Shown: piece by piece, positions 12,344 through 24,300 of the stretch
How the letters are laid out: the number at the start of each line of letters is the position of its first letter
Numbering within the stretch: position 1 is the stretch's first letter
NCBI GenBank assembly: GCA_027625915.1
Contig: JANTQA010000030.1
Span: 930,001 to 994,000 of the forward strand
DNA length: 64,000 nucleotides
Origin: Anaeramoeba flamelloides
Lineage: Eukaryota; Metamonada; Anaeramoebidae
Direction: 5' to 3'
Translations under genes and position numbers: made by a program
Notes under the pieces: generated by a model
Database searches by the model: none
The model's input: the letters and a program-made list of their open reading frames with translations, nothing else
What the model was told of the DNA's origin: nothing

Positions 12344-12453
12344 GTGGGATAAATTATTGAAAGAAGAAAAAGAAGAAAAGAGAAATTAAAGTTAAAAGAA
12401 AAAAAGTGAAAGAAGTGAAAGAAATAAGAAAGCAGAGAGAAATTACCTTCCAT
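11732..12453 (-). CDS. Small predicted membrane protein with Lys-rich tail, unrecognised family
   Basis: Two exons: 12453-12447 (ATGGAAG) and 12303-11732, joined across a 143-bp GT-AG intron whose 3' part carries a run of about 25 A. The product is about 192 residues. After a basic N-terminus (KKEDLRKRLRLKRL) come two or three hydrophobic segments: roughly residues 20-60 (FELATIIQLTLAVFCYFATAF and LLVIKIPNFLFIL) and 84-105 (YLVWGNALFWAIVWMIF). Then comes a moderately hydrophobic region, and the last 40 residues are almost only K, T and E. The basic start and tail suggest both ends face the cytosol; that is inference. I do not recognise the family. An upstream in-frame open stretch lacks an ATG and is read as 5' UTR. 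The start lies 195 bp from a divergent ORF at 12648, so the two may share a promoter. Confidence 0.65.
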
Positions 12454-12647
12454 GTTGATTTTTTGAAGTATATAGTTTATTGAAAAAAAATGAATTTTTG
12501 TACTTGATTTTAATAATCTGTTGGTCTCGAAGATATCCAGGAAATATTGAGTAGAATGTTTTTTACTCTTGAATTTAATTTGTTTTCTCTTCAAGTTCAC
12601 AAATATTGAATCTAATAATTGATTTCTATAAATTTATATTTGGTTCA

Positions 12648-13739
12648 ATGGGCTTTTTTGTAAGGCACCCTCTTCTCTCCTTTTTCGGAACTAAATTTTG
12701 GTTTCCAAGAAAGAGTAAAATTCAATGGCAATTTGTCAATCCACAAACAACTACAAGAGTAATTTCATGATAAATGAAAATAATTCATATTCGTATTTCA
12801 AAGTGAGTGGTCAAAGTTGGTGAAGTAACAATTTATTTTGTAAGGGGATGTAGAGAATAAATAAATAACTATTTTCAACACACTTTCCTTCTGTTTCCTT
12901 TTACACTAGGAGATATCCTAGAAATAGAGATGAAATTTATGTTCTCTATTGATTTGTTTGTACTGGTAATTTACTTATCTTGGGTGAACGAAGAACTCCA
13001 TAAGAAATTATTATTTATAGAAATGAAAAAAGATGAAGAACTTAAATTTTTTCCCATTTAAATATCAAATATCTGTGTTTATTGTTATGATTTGGAAACG
13101 ATCTCCTTTTTATCATCTGAGTTTGATCTGGAAGAACGAGAAATATGATTTTGTTTGAAGTAACATAAGATGATATTGAGAAGTTGGAAGAACGACCATT
13201 GATATCATCTTATATCACCTTAACAAGATTATTATTTTAATTCTGGAAGTTATCCAAAACGAGGAATTATAAAAGGTGATTGTTGAATAAATGAAACAAT
13301 ATGAGATACTATTTATTTTTGGAACTCAGGATCTAACTTGTCGAAACAAAAAAAAAAACCAAACAAATTTAACTAAACAACTAATTTTTTATTTTTTAAT
13401 GGAGCTTTGAATAACTTGTTCTTCAAAGGATCTTATTCTCTCAATGGATTTAATGAAAATATTGAAGTTAAATTTTTCATTTTCATCATCAGTGACAAAA
13501 CTTGGTTTAAATTTTATAGAGATAAACTAGATCGACCTTCCTTACAACGAGATTTATTTTATCTTTTATCCCCCCTTTGTCAGCCAATTCTCAAAAATGA
13601 TCAAACACAAAAACATGTGTGTACTTTTCCTACTTAACAATGGATGATTTTGAAGATTCCTCTAATCTTTCTTAACTTGTAATAGTAAAAAAAATGTTTT
13701 TATTTTTTTTTTTTAGTTCCCTTTTTAAAAATCTTTTAA
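12648..13739 (+). CDS. Probable multi-exon gene, unrecognised (structure incomplete)
   Basis: Three coding-like pieces lie head-to-head with the membrane-protein gene. (1) 12648-12758 starts ATG, reads MGFFVRHPLLSFFGTKFWF and 18 further residues, then has a GTAATT donor. (2) About 12932-13062 reads SIDLFVLVIYLSWVNEELHK then a charged tail. (3) 13405-13620 reads VKFFIFIISDKTWFKFYRDK and LQRDLFYLLSPLCQPIL, joined by a GTACTT donor and a T-rich TTTAG acceptor to a short last exon at 13717-13739 ending FPFLKIF and stop. The last join is convincing; the joins between pieces 1, 2 and 3 are not resolved and exons may be missing. GC content is higher than in the spacer. No family was recognised. Confidence 0.35.
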
Positions 13740-16700
13740 TAATGGTCTCTTTCATCTTTTTTTGAAGAACAGATAGAATAAATAAATTAATATTTTTTAA
13801 AAATGATACTGATATTTGAAATTTACATGGGATTTCTTTACATCTTATTTTTTGTTTTATAATTCCTCAGAATGTTAACTGCCATTTTTGGTCTTAATTT
13901 CACCAAAGTATACCAAAATATTGCATACAATAAAATATCGAATGAAACAAATAACAAAGATGATAAATTTCAATATATTTCTTTGAGATTCGTTTGTGGA
14001 AGGAAAATGAGGAAAAAAGAAGTGAAAATTAAATCCAATTTTTACTCAAATAGCAGTCTTACTTTTTTTTCCAGAAGTAAAAAAAAAAATGTTTGTATTT
14101 ATACATTGTTTTTAATAAAAAAAGGGAATTTCTTCTTTTTTCAAACATTCCCCAAATTATCAAGTACCGTTTTTTAGAGTTTTTATTGAACAAGTATTTT
14201 AGTTCCTTGTAACAAAATATCCTATAAAATTGGTTTTAAATTGAGACACTTGCAAATCTCATTGTATTCATTTAAAAAATGTTGTAAATATCAATTACAA
14301 AGTACGCTAATAAAACTTTAAATATCATATTTAAAGAAAATTTTTATAAGTAAAATTCTTCTTATTTTGCTTTGTTAGAAATTGAAATAAAAACATCAGA
14401 AAATTTTCAAACTTTGCCTAATAATACAAACAATTATCAATATCTTTACACAACTACTAAAATCCTATCTTAAACCCTTATAAATTCTAATATAATTCTT
14501 ATGAATAATTATCAAACATTATTTACTTCAAATTTCACAAAGAAAAAGATTGTTTAAAAAAAAAATAATAAATAACAATGAAATCCTTATTATATTAATT
14601 ATATAATTAAAGTAATATATTGGATATTGGTCTTTTCCAATATGCCGTGATTTTCTTTTTTATGGATCTTTTTGTAAACTTCCTTCGTAGACATTAAATT
14701 TATTTATCCACCAAGATAATATTTTTTTTAAAAATAATTCAATAAATATTAAATATTGAACTTTTTCAAAAATGAGAAAAAATATGGTAAACTTTAAAAA
14801 AAAAACAATTTATTTCAGAACATAGGTTTCAAAGTTTGTGGGGCCTCATAATAAATAGTTTTCCGATTAGTTTTTTTCAATTTCACAAAGTGGTTAAATC
14901 TATTTTTTGACATTTTCTCTTGAAATTTTACTATATGTTTTTTTTTTTTTTTGATAGCTAATCATTTAATAAGATTATTATTTGAAAAACAATTAGTTAG
15001 TAATTTTCAAAATTTGTTCAAATAATAAAATTATTGGAACTAATTTATTTTCTTAAAAATATTTTTCGGGTGTTATCAATTAAAGTGAAACGATAATATG
15101 AGAAATTGTTATAACACAGATTAGGTGAATACTTGAAATATAAGATTCAAGATCATTGGAATTTCTAAATATCAACATTTTTACAAAGTTTCTTTACAAC
15201 TGTAAATATTAAATTCTTTAACCAAAGTTAAAAAGTTTGAAAAAATGAGCAATTAAATATAAATATTTTTCATATTTATTTATATTAACAGCAAAGGGTA
15301 AAAATCAAAAAATAAAATATTTTTCCCTAAGAAATTGTTGATTTATTAAAAATATTGGCAACCAAAAAATTTCCTTCACTTCTTGATTGTAGGTAGAAAA
15401 TTATCAAGTTATCAAAATATCAAATTCCCTTCAGTTTTAATAAAATAAAAACCATTATGAGGGATAACTATGCAAAAAAATATCTAATTATATTTTTTTA
15501 TCTTTTGAGATCCAAATATCTTTTAAATTTCAAAAATTTAGGAATTTTTAAATTTTTCCGGATTAAAAACCAATTTATAAAAATGATACATCATAACTTG
15601 GAAAATTTTTTATGAAAAAAAATATCTAGATTTAAAAGTTTGAAAATACAATCACATAATAAACATTTAACTATACAAACCAATTTTGAAAAACGTTTCA
15701 CAACCTAATTAGATATTAAATGATATTACAAAAAAGAATAAAAATTTTCAGTAATATTTTTTTCATTTTTAATTGAATAATTTTGTGAAATTTTTATTTG
15801 AATTAGTGAAGATTTTATTTGTATCTATTTTTTGAATAATCTAAAAAGAATAATATTTTTTCAATTTTAAAATAAAATCAAATATTTCTTTCAAAATGTA
15901 TTGTTTAATTAATTTGAAAAGGTGATTTTTTCCCCTGATTTTAGAATATTTTTTATCATTTTTTTTTTTTTTTATTATGTTTGAGTTTTATGATATATCA
16001 TTTATTTTTTTCAGTAAATTGCTTTAGAATTTATTGTTTTTTCTTTCTTAATGTTCAATCAACAATCCATTTATTGTAACTTATTTCAATAAAAAAATAC
16101 AGAAAAATAGGTGTTTTTTTTTTAAAAATCTGTAATTTTGAAAAATGGGGCATTCGCTTCTTAATGAGTTTAATAGTAACCTTTTCTTAATCACATAAAA
16201 TTATCATTAATTTTTAAAAATAATTTATAAAAGATATAAACTTTATCCAATAATGTGGGAAAATTTATTTTAAAATATCTCTTTTAAAATAGATCTTCAA
16301 AAAAGTATTTAAATATAAAAAATCATAATATACCAATTATTGATTCTAGATAATAATTCAATTTGTTTCTTAAAATTTTATTACATATATAAAAGATATT
16401 AGAATTTTTGATCTGGATTTTATTAGATATTTTTTAGATGAAAATTGATGTTTATTGTTTTCTTTTTAATTGAAAACACTGTTTTCATAACTTGTTTATT
16501 CTCAAAAAAATTCCAAATATAATTGAAAGCATATAACTACATTTGATTGTTTAAAAAAGAATTTGTACCATTTCCAGATTTCCAGTTTTTCATTGAAATT
16601 GGTTGTAAATTGTTTTCACCTAAAAAAAAAGTGGTATTTGTTTGTTTCATTTTATGGAAATATTTTAACATATTTTGAAATTAATACCTTAATCATTGAT

Positions 16701-16928
16701 TTAATTGGTATTAATATTAAATTTAATTTGGTTTATCAATTAATGAATAAATCCACTAAAAAAGATGATTTTATATGATTTGTAAAAAAAATGCCCCACT
16801 TTTATGAAAATACTTTATAACTGAAATCGAATGTGTACTGTTGTTAACTTTATTTTTCAGAAATAACTGTTTCATTGTAGGGGGGGTTGGAATATACTGT
16901 TATCAAAATAACACCTGTAAGAAAAATT
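13740..16928. other. Gene-free AT-rich spacer
   Basis: No supportable gene. Two short ORFs (13872-14177 and 16563-16778) have background composition and no domain. The rest is A/T-rich with homopolymers; a run of seven G sits near 16881. Confidence 0.5.
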
Positions 16929-16930
16929 TA

Positions 16931-17125
16931 TAGTCAGTTCGACTTTTAAGGCACAAACTTTCAACGAATTTTAAGGTACAAAAAAATCTCAAATTAAGGC
17001 ACAAAATTTGTAATTTTTTTTTTTTACAATTTATTTTACTACAATCTGAATTTTGTTATTAATTTGAGATTTTTTTTGTGCCTTAAATTTCATAGTAGTT
17101 TGTGCCTTAAAAGTGGAACTGACTG
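16931..17125. mobile_element. Palindromic TA-flanked MITE, copy B
   Basis: A 195-bp palindrome. The left end is TAGTCAGTTCGACTTTTAAG and the right end is CTTAAAAGTGGAACTGACTG, with TA dinucleotides immediately outside. GGCACAAA and its inverse GTGCCTTA recur inside each arm. Near-complete self-complementarity with a short centre; no coding capacity. Confidence 0.88.
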
Positions 17126-17129
17126 TAAT

Positions 17130-18319
17130 CTATGCTTCAAAATAAAAATCGTTTTTTTTTTTTTAGAAGACCTATAGATCAACCAATCAAAGAAAATCAA
17201 CAATAAACCCTAACTAAAATATGGTGTTGGTTTCTTCAAGTTCTATTATTTAAAAATAAAATTCTAAAAATAAATGATCAAATTAGAAAATTTATCTCAA
17301 ATAATATAGCAAATTTTTTTGAAAAGTTATATAATAAATCAAAAAAAAAATTTTCATAAAAATTGAGAAAATTATTGAAAATTTTGAACAAATTGACATT
17401 CGTAATCTAAAATTCACTTAAAAATTCAAGGTTTTATTTTCAAAATTGATTTCACCTTTAGTATACTATTGGGATAATAAATTGGGTGTCCCATTAGAAC
17501 AAGAAGAAAAAAAAGTATGGCTTATTTTTTGAATTACAGATTATAATTGTTGGGCACATATTATTTTGATTACTCTAATTTTGGTTAACTGTTATTTTCA
17601 GAATTTTTTTTTTCCGTGTATCATCGTGCAAACCACAACCATTTTGTTTCTAACCCAAATTTTATTTAGTTTCCAATAAAAACCCTTTGAAAAAATACAA
17701 GTCTTAACAAATAAGCATTAGGTTGTGGTTATATGTGCCTCCCTACAATTAGAAATCTTATCAGGTAAAAGTTTGAAATTTTTTAATTTTTGAACTTGAA
17801 AAGATCTTCTGGATCTGAAGAAATAAAGAGTCTGTTCGTGCATTGTTTTAACTCTTTTCTTTCCATCACAATGGTTTTATTTTAAATAAATCTTTAACCG
17901 AAGCTCGCCAAACCTTTAAATCAGGTTTATCAGACTTTTTACACATCAAAAGTAGAATTTAATTTCACACTAACTGCATAAAACATCTTCTAACCACAAA
18001 TTCAAATACCCACCGGATGTATTTTTTAAGTTATAAAGCTTAGATCACAATTACTAGTATTTATACCGATCATAAAGAAAATTTTTCAAAATTGTTCTTA
18101 ATTTTCTCATCAGTTTTGATTGTTTCTGTCTCTAAATTTCGTTCATGAAGTATTGAAAAATTTTTATTAGTAAAATTTGGAGAACTGTTACTTTGATAAC
18201 AAATTACACTGACATTAAAATGGTTGTTTTCCCTTTAAAGCAAATCATTTTTTGAATTTAATTGTAAAAATTTTAGTCTTCAAATAATATATTCAACCCT
18301 ATCCAACACACAATTTTTA
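17130..18319. other. Spacer upstream of the PH/EF-hand gene
   Basis: No gene called. Bases 17600-18030 are less AT-rich than the surroundings and contain an inverted pair (AACCACAACC near 17635, GGTTGTGGTT near 17722). A 23-codon open stretch on the minus strand near 17885-17955 looks coding-like but could not be joined to anything. Part of this is presumably promoter and 5' UTR of the gene starting at 18320. Confidence 0.4.
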
Positions 18320-21300
18320 ATGGAAAAAAAGCCACCAAAAATTCCAAAACCATTAACTGGGTATTTAGTTAAGCAAGGTGGTAGTCACAAATCTTGGAAA
18401 CGAAGATTTTTTGTATTATCCGATCTTGAGGTTTATTATTACAAAAAGGAGACACAAAAAGATAAAGAAAGTGATCCACTTGGTGTAATTTCACTGTTTG
18501 GTTCTCGTGTTTCTGAAATTACGCGTCGTCAAATTAAAAAAGACAATGCGTTCAGCATTTTCCATCCAATCTCACGTGATTATTTTTGCGTTTGTAAAAA
18601 TGAAGGAGAAAGAAACAAATGGCTAGATTCCTTAAACAAAACAATCAAATATAGCGATGTTTGTTGTCCTATTTTTATTTTCCTCTTTACTTTTCTTTTT
18701 TTGCGACGATTTATTTTTCCTTTTTGTTGCTTTTAGTTTTTCTTTGCTTGTTGAGGGGTTTCGAATTCGAAAAAAAAAAAAAAAAAACAAACAAACAAAC
18801 AAACAAACAACTTAAAACGGATACACTACCAAACCTAAGAAAGTTTTTTGAGTTGAGAACTAAATTCATTTGAAATCCTTTTTTTTTTTTAATTGCAAAT
18901 ACTGCGGTATGTGATTTAAACTTACATTACACAAATATTTTTCATCTTTTTCAAAAACAAATTTCCCTAATTCAAATTCTATCGACAAGACCAATAAGGA
19001 AGCTTCGTTCAATCCATAAAAATACTGTTTCTAATTGATTTTGTAAAGATCTTTGGGTTTTCTTACATTCATAATTAGTAAAGTATTTGGGAATTGAAAT
19101 AAAAATTTACACTTATTAAGGACTAAGTTTTTCGGTGAAAACAGGTGAAATAATGTATAAAATCACCCTTGAAAGAGTTATGTTATTCAAGTAATATTTG
19201 TCCAAGGAGAATTTCTTTAAGAAAAAATGTGAAATTTTCACAATTTCAACAATTTTCACAATTTTTAACCTTGTTAGATCATGCTAAATTTTGATTTTAA
19301 TATTTTAGAATTTCCATTTCAACTTTCGGAACTCACACTATTTTCTTTGGGTTGGTCTATATATTTTTTACAACTACTTTCCTAAGTTTGAAATGTTCTC
19401 AAAGTTGAAACGTCCTTAAAAGTCTCCAAAAGCCATTTTTTGCAATTATTTTTTTTGTTATTTTACAATTTCTTTTAGCATTGTGAAAAAAATTTGGGTC
19501 ATTAAAAAAAATTGGGTCAGTCAAAAATTTGTTTTCGTTTTTTAAATAGTAAATATTAGCAAAATGATTTTTGATCAAAGTAAAATTTTATGAACAAATT
19601 TTACATTTAATAAAAACCAAAGTCACTATCAATAATAATTTTCAAAGGTAAAATTAAATTGTTGCATTTTAACCTTTTGGAATTACTGTGGAACTCTAAA
19701 ATACTAAAATTTATTTTTAATTGTAAACTTTACTAAAAATGTTAATTTTTTTTTATTAGATTACATTCCAAGTTCAAGTTAATCATTGTTTGGGAAGACC
19801 AAAAATTAATAACCATTTTAAATTAAGGTTTGTCTATGGGGATTTAAAGAATTTAAATGGTTTCTGAAATCTTGGTATTTCGGTATTTTGAAGTTTTGAT
19901 TGTAAACATTAGTGGAAAACAACCTCTTTCGAAAAACAGCTTTTTTGGAAGAATTTATAATTCAATTTGGTTTAAAAGGATATTTAAGATTAACCGTGAT
20001 AAATTTGCGTTCATTAACAATGATAAATATTTTATTGAATTAATAGATTTTAATATTTCCTATTAAATAGTTCTCTTATTTTTAGTAAAGTTTACAATTA
20101 AAAATAAATTTTTGTTTTTTTGGAGTTACAAAGTAATTCCAAAAGGTTAAAATGCAACAATTTAATTTTACCTTTGAAAATTATTATTGATAGTGACTTT
20201 GGTTTTTATTAAATGTAAAATTTGTTCATAAAATTTTACTTTGATCAAAAATCATTTTGCTAATATTTACTATTTAAAAAACGAAAACAAATTTTTGAAT
20301 GACCCAATTTTTTTTAATGATCCAAATTTTTTTCACAATGTTTACAATGAAAAGGAAAGAAAAAAAGTCTTCCGTGAAATGGTAAAAATCACAAAAATAG
20401 TTTTTTTTTTTTTGTCCAATTTCTTCCGTGTGAAATTTTTTTGTGAGAAGTGAAAGTGAAATAACACAATTACTCAACCCCCCTTAAGGGTGGGAAAGTA
20501 GTCCTTAATTTGAAAATAGTTGCAATAAGAAAACTTTTATGAACATACTTTGAAATATAATTAATTCTTTGTTTGTTTGTCTTTTTTCCCCTTTTCTTTC
20601 AGATTATAATTTTTAAAGTTATGTATTAATAGGCTATTTTTGATGTTTGCTAATAAAAATTGAAAAGTAAAAATATTTGATCGAAACAAAAAATAAAAAA
20701 ATTTCAAATTTCTTCTTATTTAGCTTTATACCCACAAAATTTATATCCAAAAATTCAAACACAAAAAATTTGCAAGCAACAAAAGTATTTGTGATTGGCT
20801 AATTTTTTTAAAACAAGTTATTTGGTGATCCTTTTGTGTGTATTTAAAAACCCCTTTGTAATTATCCCAATAATTATCCCAATCAACATTTTTTACAAGT
20901 TGTTATTTGAAGAAGGAATTCTGCCTAAAAAGTGGAATCGAATTACTTGCTTTGAACAACCATTTTTCTATCAAAATAAAACAATTTTAGAAATTTGCGT
21001 TTTCCAATATTGTTATTTATCCCAAAACACAAATCACAAGAAAAAAAAAAAGACAAAGTATAAGACTAATTGATTAAAACTTTTCTAATTTTGTTTTTTT
21101 AATCTGATCCCGTTATTTACATTGGTTTTTGTTTTAAAAAATTGCCATTTTTTTTTTTTTTTAATTTTATTCTCATTATTGAAGAGAGGTGATTCAACAA
21201 AATTACCTTCTGTTTGCCTTTAGGTTTTTTTTAATTTGAGAAATAAAACGAAAATTTATTTAATTTTCGGTTTATTTCTCAAATTAAAAAAAAACCTAGG

Positions 21301-24300
21301 CACTCTCCGTTGGATTTTTCAGAATTTAAAAGAATAGAGTAAAATCTTTGATTTTTCTCCATCCCTTTGAATTCTGGAAAACCTATACACTCTCCGTTAG
21401 ATTTTCTTGAGTTTTTTTTTTTTTTTTATTTGTGAAGTGTTCTAGGTTTTTTTGAGGTTTTCTATTTTATTTTGAAGTGTTCTAGGTTTTTTTTTACTTT
21501 AGAAATAAACCGAAAATTTATTAAAATTTTCGGTTTATTTCTAAAGTAAAAAAAACCTAACGAAAATCTATTGATTTTCTAAATAAATAGAAAACTCAAA
21601 AAAACCTAACGAAAATAAATAGATTTTACAAATAAAACAGAAAACCTCAAAAAAACCTAGGCACTCGACGAAAACCACTTTAGGTTTTTATTAATTCCAG
21701 AATTCAAGAGTATAGAGAAAAATAAAAGATTTGATTCCATTATTTTTAAATTCTATAAAACCTTTCGGAAAATATCCTCAATTACAAATAAGTATTGAGA
21801 TTTTCTTGAGATTTTCTGTTTTATTTGTAAAGTGTTCTAGGTTTTTTTTTACTTTAGAAATAAACCGAAAAAAAAAAAAAATTTCTTTTATTTCAAAAAG
21901 TAAAAAAAAAACAGCTGTTAGCTTTTCCAGAATTTGACAGAATTGGGCAAAATCTTGGATTTTTCTCTATTCTTTTGAATCCTGGAAAACCTAGGCACTT
22001 TCGGTTGGGTTTTCCAGAATTTAAAAAAATAGAGTAAAATATTAGATTTTGCTCCATTCCTTTGAATCATGGAAAACATATGCACTTCCCGTTAGCTTTT
22101 CTTGAGTTTTCTTTTTTATTTGTAAAATAAATAGATTTTACAAATAAAACATAAAACTCCAAGAAAACCGTCGTTAGATTTTTTTTAATTTCTGAAATAA
22201 AAGGAAATTTATTTAATTTTCTTTATATTTCTGAAATTAAAAAAAACCTAGGCACTCTATGGTACTCTATGGCACTCTATGGCACTCTGTAGCACTTGAC
22301 TAATTTCTAATTTTTTTTCGGATTTTTTATCTTAGTTACAATGTTGACAAAATTATAATTCATAGAATAGCTTTTCTTTAAAAAACGAAAAGAAAAAAAA
22401 ATTATTTTTGAATAAAAATAAAAAAAAAAAGAGAAATAAAAGAAATAAAAGGGAGTTAGGCTTTATTGTTAAGAGTTAAGTGCTAAAGAGCTCTTAATCT
22501 GTCAAAGAGAGAGTTTTGAAGTGACTAAATGTGTGACTCCTAATTCAAAGAGTGGTCAAAAGAAACTTTTAATTACATTCATTAGAAATATTTTAAACTC
22601 AATTTAGTTTTCTGTAAAAGAAAGAGAAAAAAAAGAAGAAAAAAAAAAGAATAAAAAATGAAGAGTGGAAAAAAAAATCAAGATATAAAAACTAGTAGTG
22701 GTATTGAGAGGATATATGTTTCTGGTGAGTTGAATGACTTGCTATTTAGACTTTTATTTTAATTCATTAATTCCTAGAGAGTGCTGGGTCATATTAGTCA
22801 GAAAATATTCTATTGTGATGTTGTATATTTTTTTTGTATTCATTTTTCTGAACAACTCATCAATATCCTCTCTGGCAATGATGCTAAATTCAAAATCTTT
22901 GACTTTTTTGAGCTCATTTTTCTTGTATTTTCTGGTTTTTTTCATATTTTTCGCATTTCCATATGAAGTGGTCTACATCATCAACTTTTTTTTTTGCAGT
23001 AGGGGAATATTTTGTTTTTTATTCCCGGTTCTCACCACTCATGCGTATCTACATAAGCCATTTGAGAAAGATTTGAGCTTAAGCAGAGTTTTTGATAATT
23101 TCCAGTTCAAATATGATTGTTTTATTGCGAAGTTTTCTGGAAATTGAGCAATTTTGAGGTCTTTTTTTTCAATTTCCAGTTTTCTTAACCTACTGATGAA
23201 TCGGCTTTTTCTTGTGTAGTCTTTACGTGGACTTCGTGGAGTTTTTTTCCTTTTCAAAATGCAAAAGAGTAAAAAAATAATTAATAAAAAAAAGTAAAAA
23301 CTACATTGAAAAGTTGTTATTTTTGCACCCCGGTTTTTTTTAATGGGCTGTGGTTATTTTCTTTTAGGACGAAAATTTCTTGATCCCCACCATAATTTAA
23401 TTTTAATAAAGAAGTTTAAATATTTGACCAACTATAAATCAAATGAAATATATTATCATATTTTCACCTTTAAATTCTGTTTTGTAAATAAGAATTGGCA
23501 CATTTCTATTTATTTTGCATATTCCGTTAATATATAAATTAATCCAATAATTCAAATAATTTATTGTTTTTATTTCATAATTAAAAATTTCTAATCCATA
23601 TGTCAATTGGTTTAATATAAAAGATTTAAATAATCTAATTTTTAAACTATTGTTCAGAGAATTGTTATTGAATAATTGTTTACATTTTGTTATAAGTTTC
23701 TTTATATTTTTTTAAATTCTAAACTATATGTGAAATTTTATCTAAATAAATACCCAAATATTTATTTTTTTAAAATCTTTTGATACAAATGTTTTATCTT
23801 TATTGGGGTTTCAATCCAAATTGTATAATAATTCCATATATAGAATTTAATTTTCCATTGATTTAATTGGATTTTTATTGCCTTTAATAATTAAGATTAA
23901 ATCATCTGCAAACATTTGACAATGGTTTGTTAATGGTATAACTTTTTAGTAAAAGAAAATGTGAAATAAGAGCAAATAAAATAGGAGATAATGGGTCTCC
24001 TTGGAATACACCAAGTTCTTTACCTTGATAATATCTTAATAAAACAATTTTAATAATTTTATTTAAAATGAATTTTTTTATTGCTTTACTAATTATTTTA
24101 AAATTAATCGAATCAAAATATTTTGCTATATCAATCATTATAATATATGTTTTATCATTTTCCCTTTCATTATTGGATTTTATCATATAATAATTATCTA
24201 AGAAATTTAATACTGCTATGCGAGTATCATATTTTTTTCTAAAACCAAATTGAAATTTATGAATAAATCCCCTAAAAGATTCAATTAGTTTATATAACAT

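Noticed and set aside
17885-17955. Minus-strand open stretch KPDLKVWRASVKDLF
   Set aside because: No start, no convincing splice partner and no recognised family; could be chance.
22734-23147. 137-codon plus-strand ORF
   Set aside because: Antisense to the C-terminal region of the LINE; hydrophobic only because of T-rich codons.
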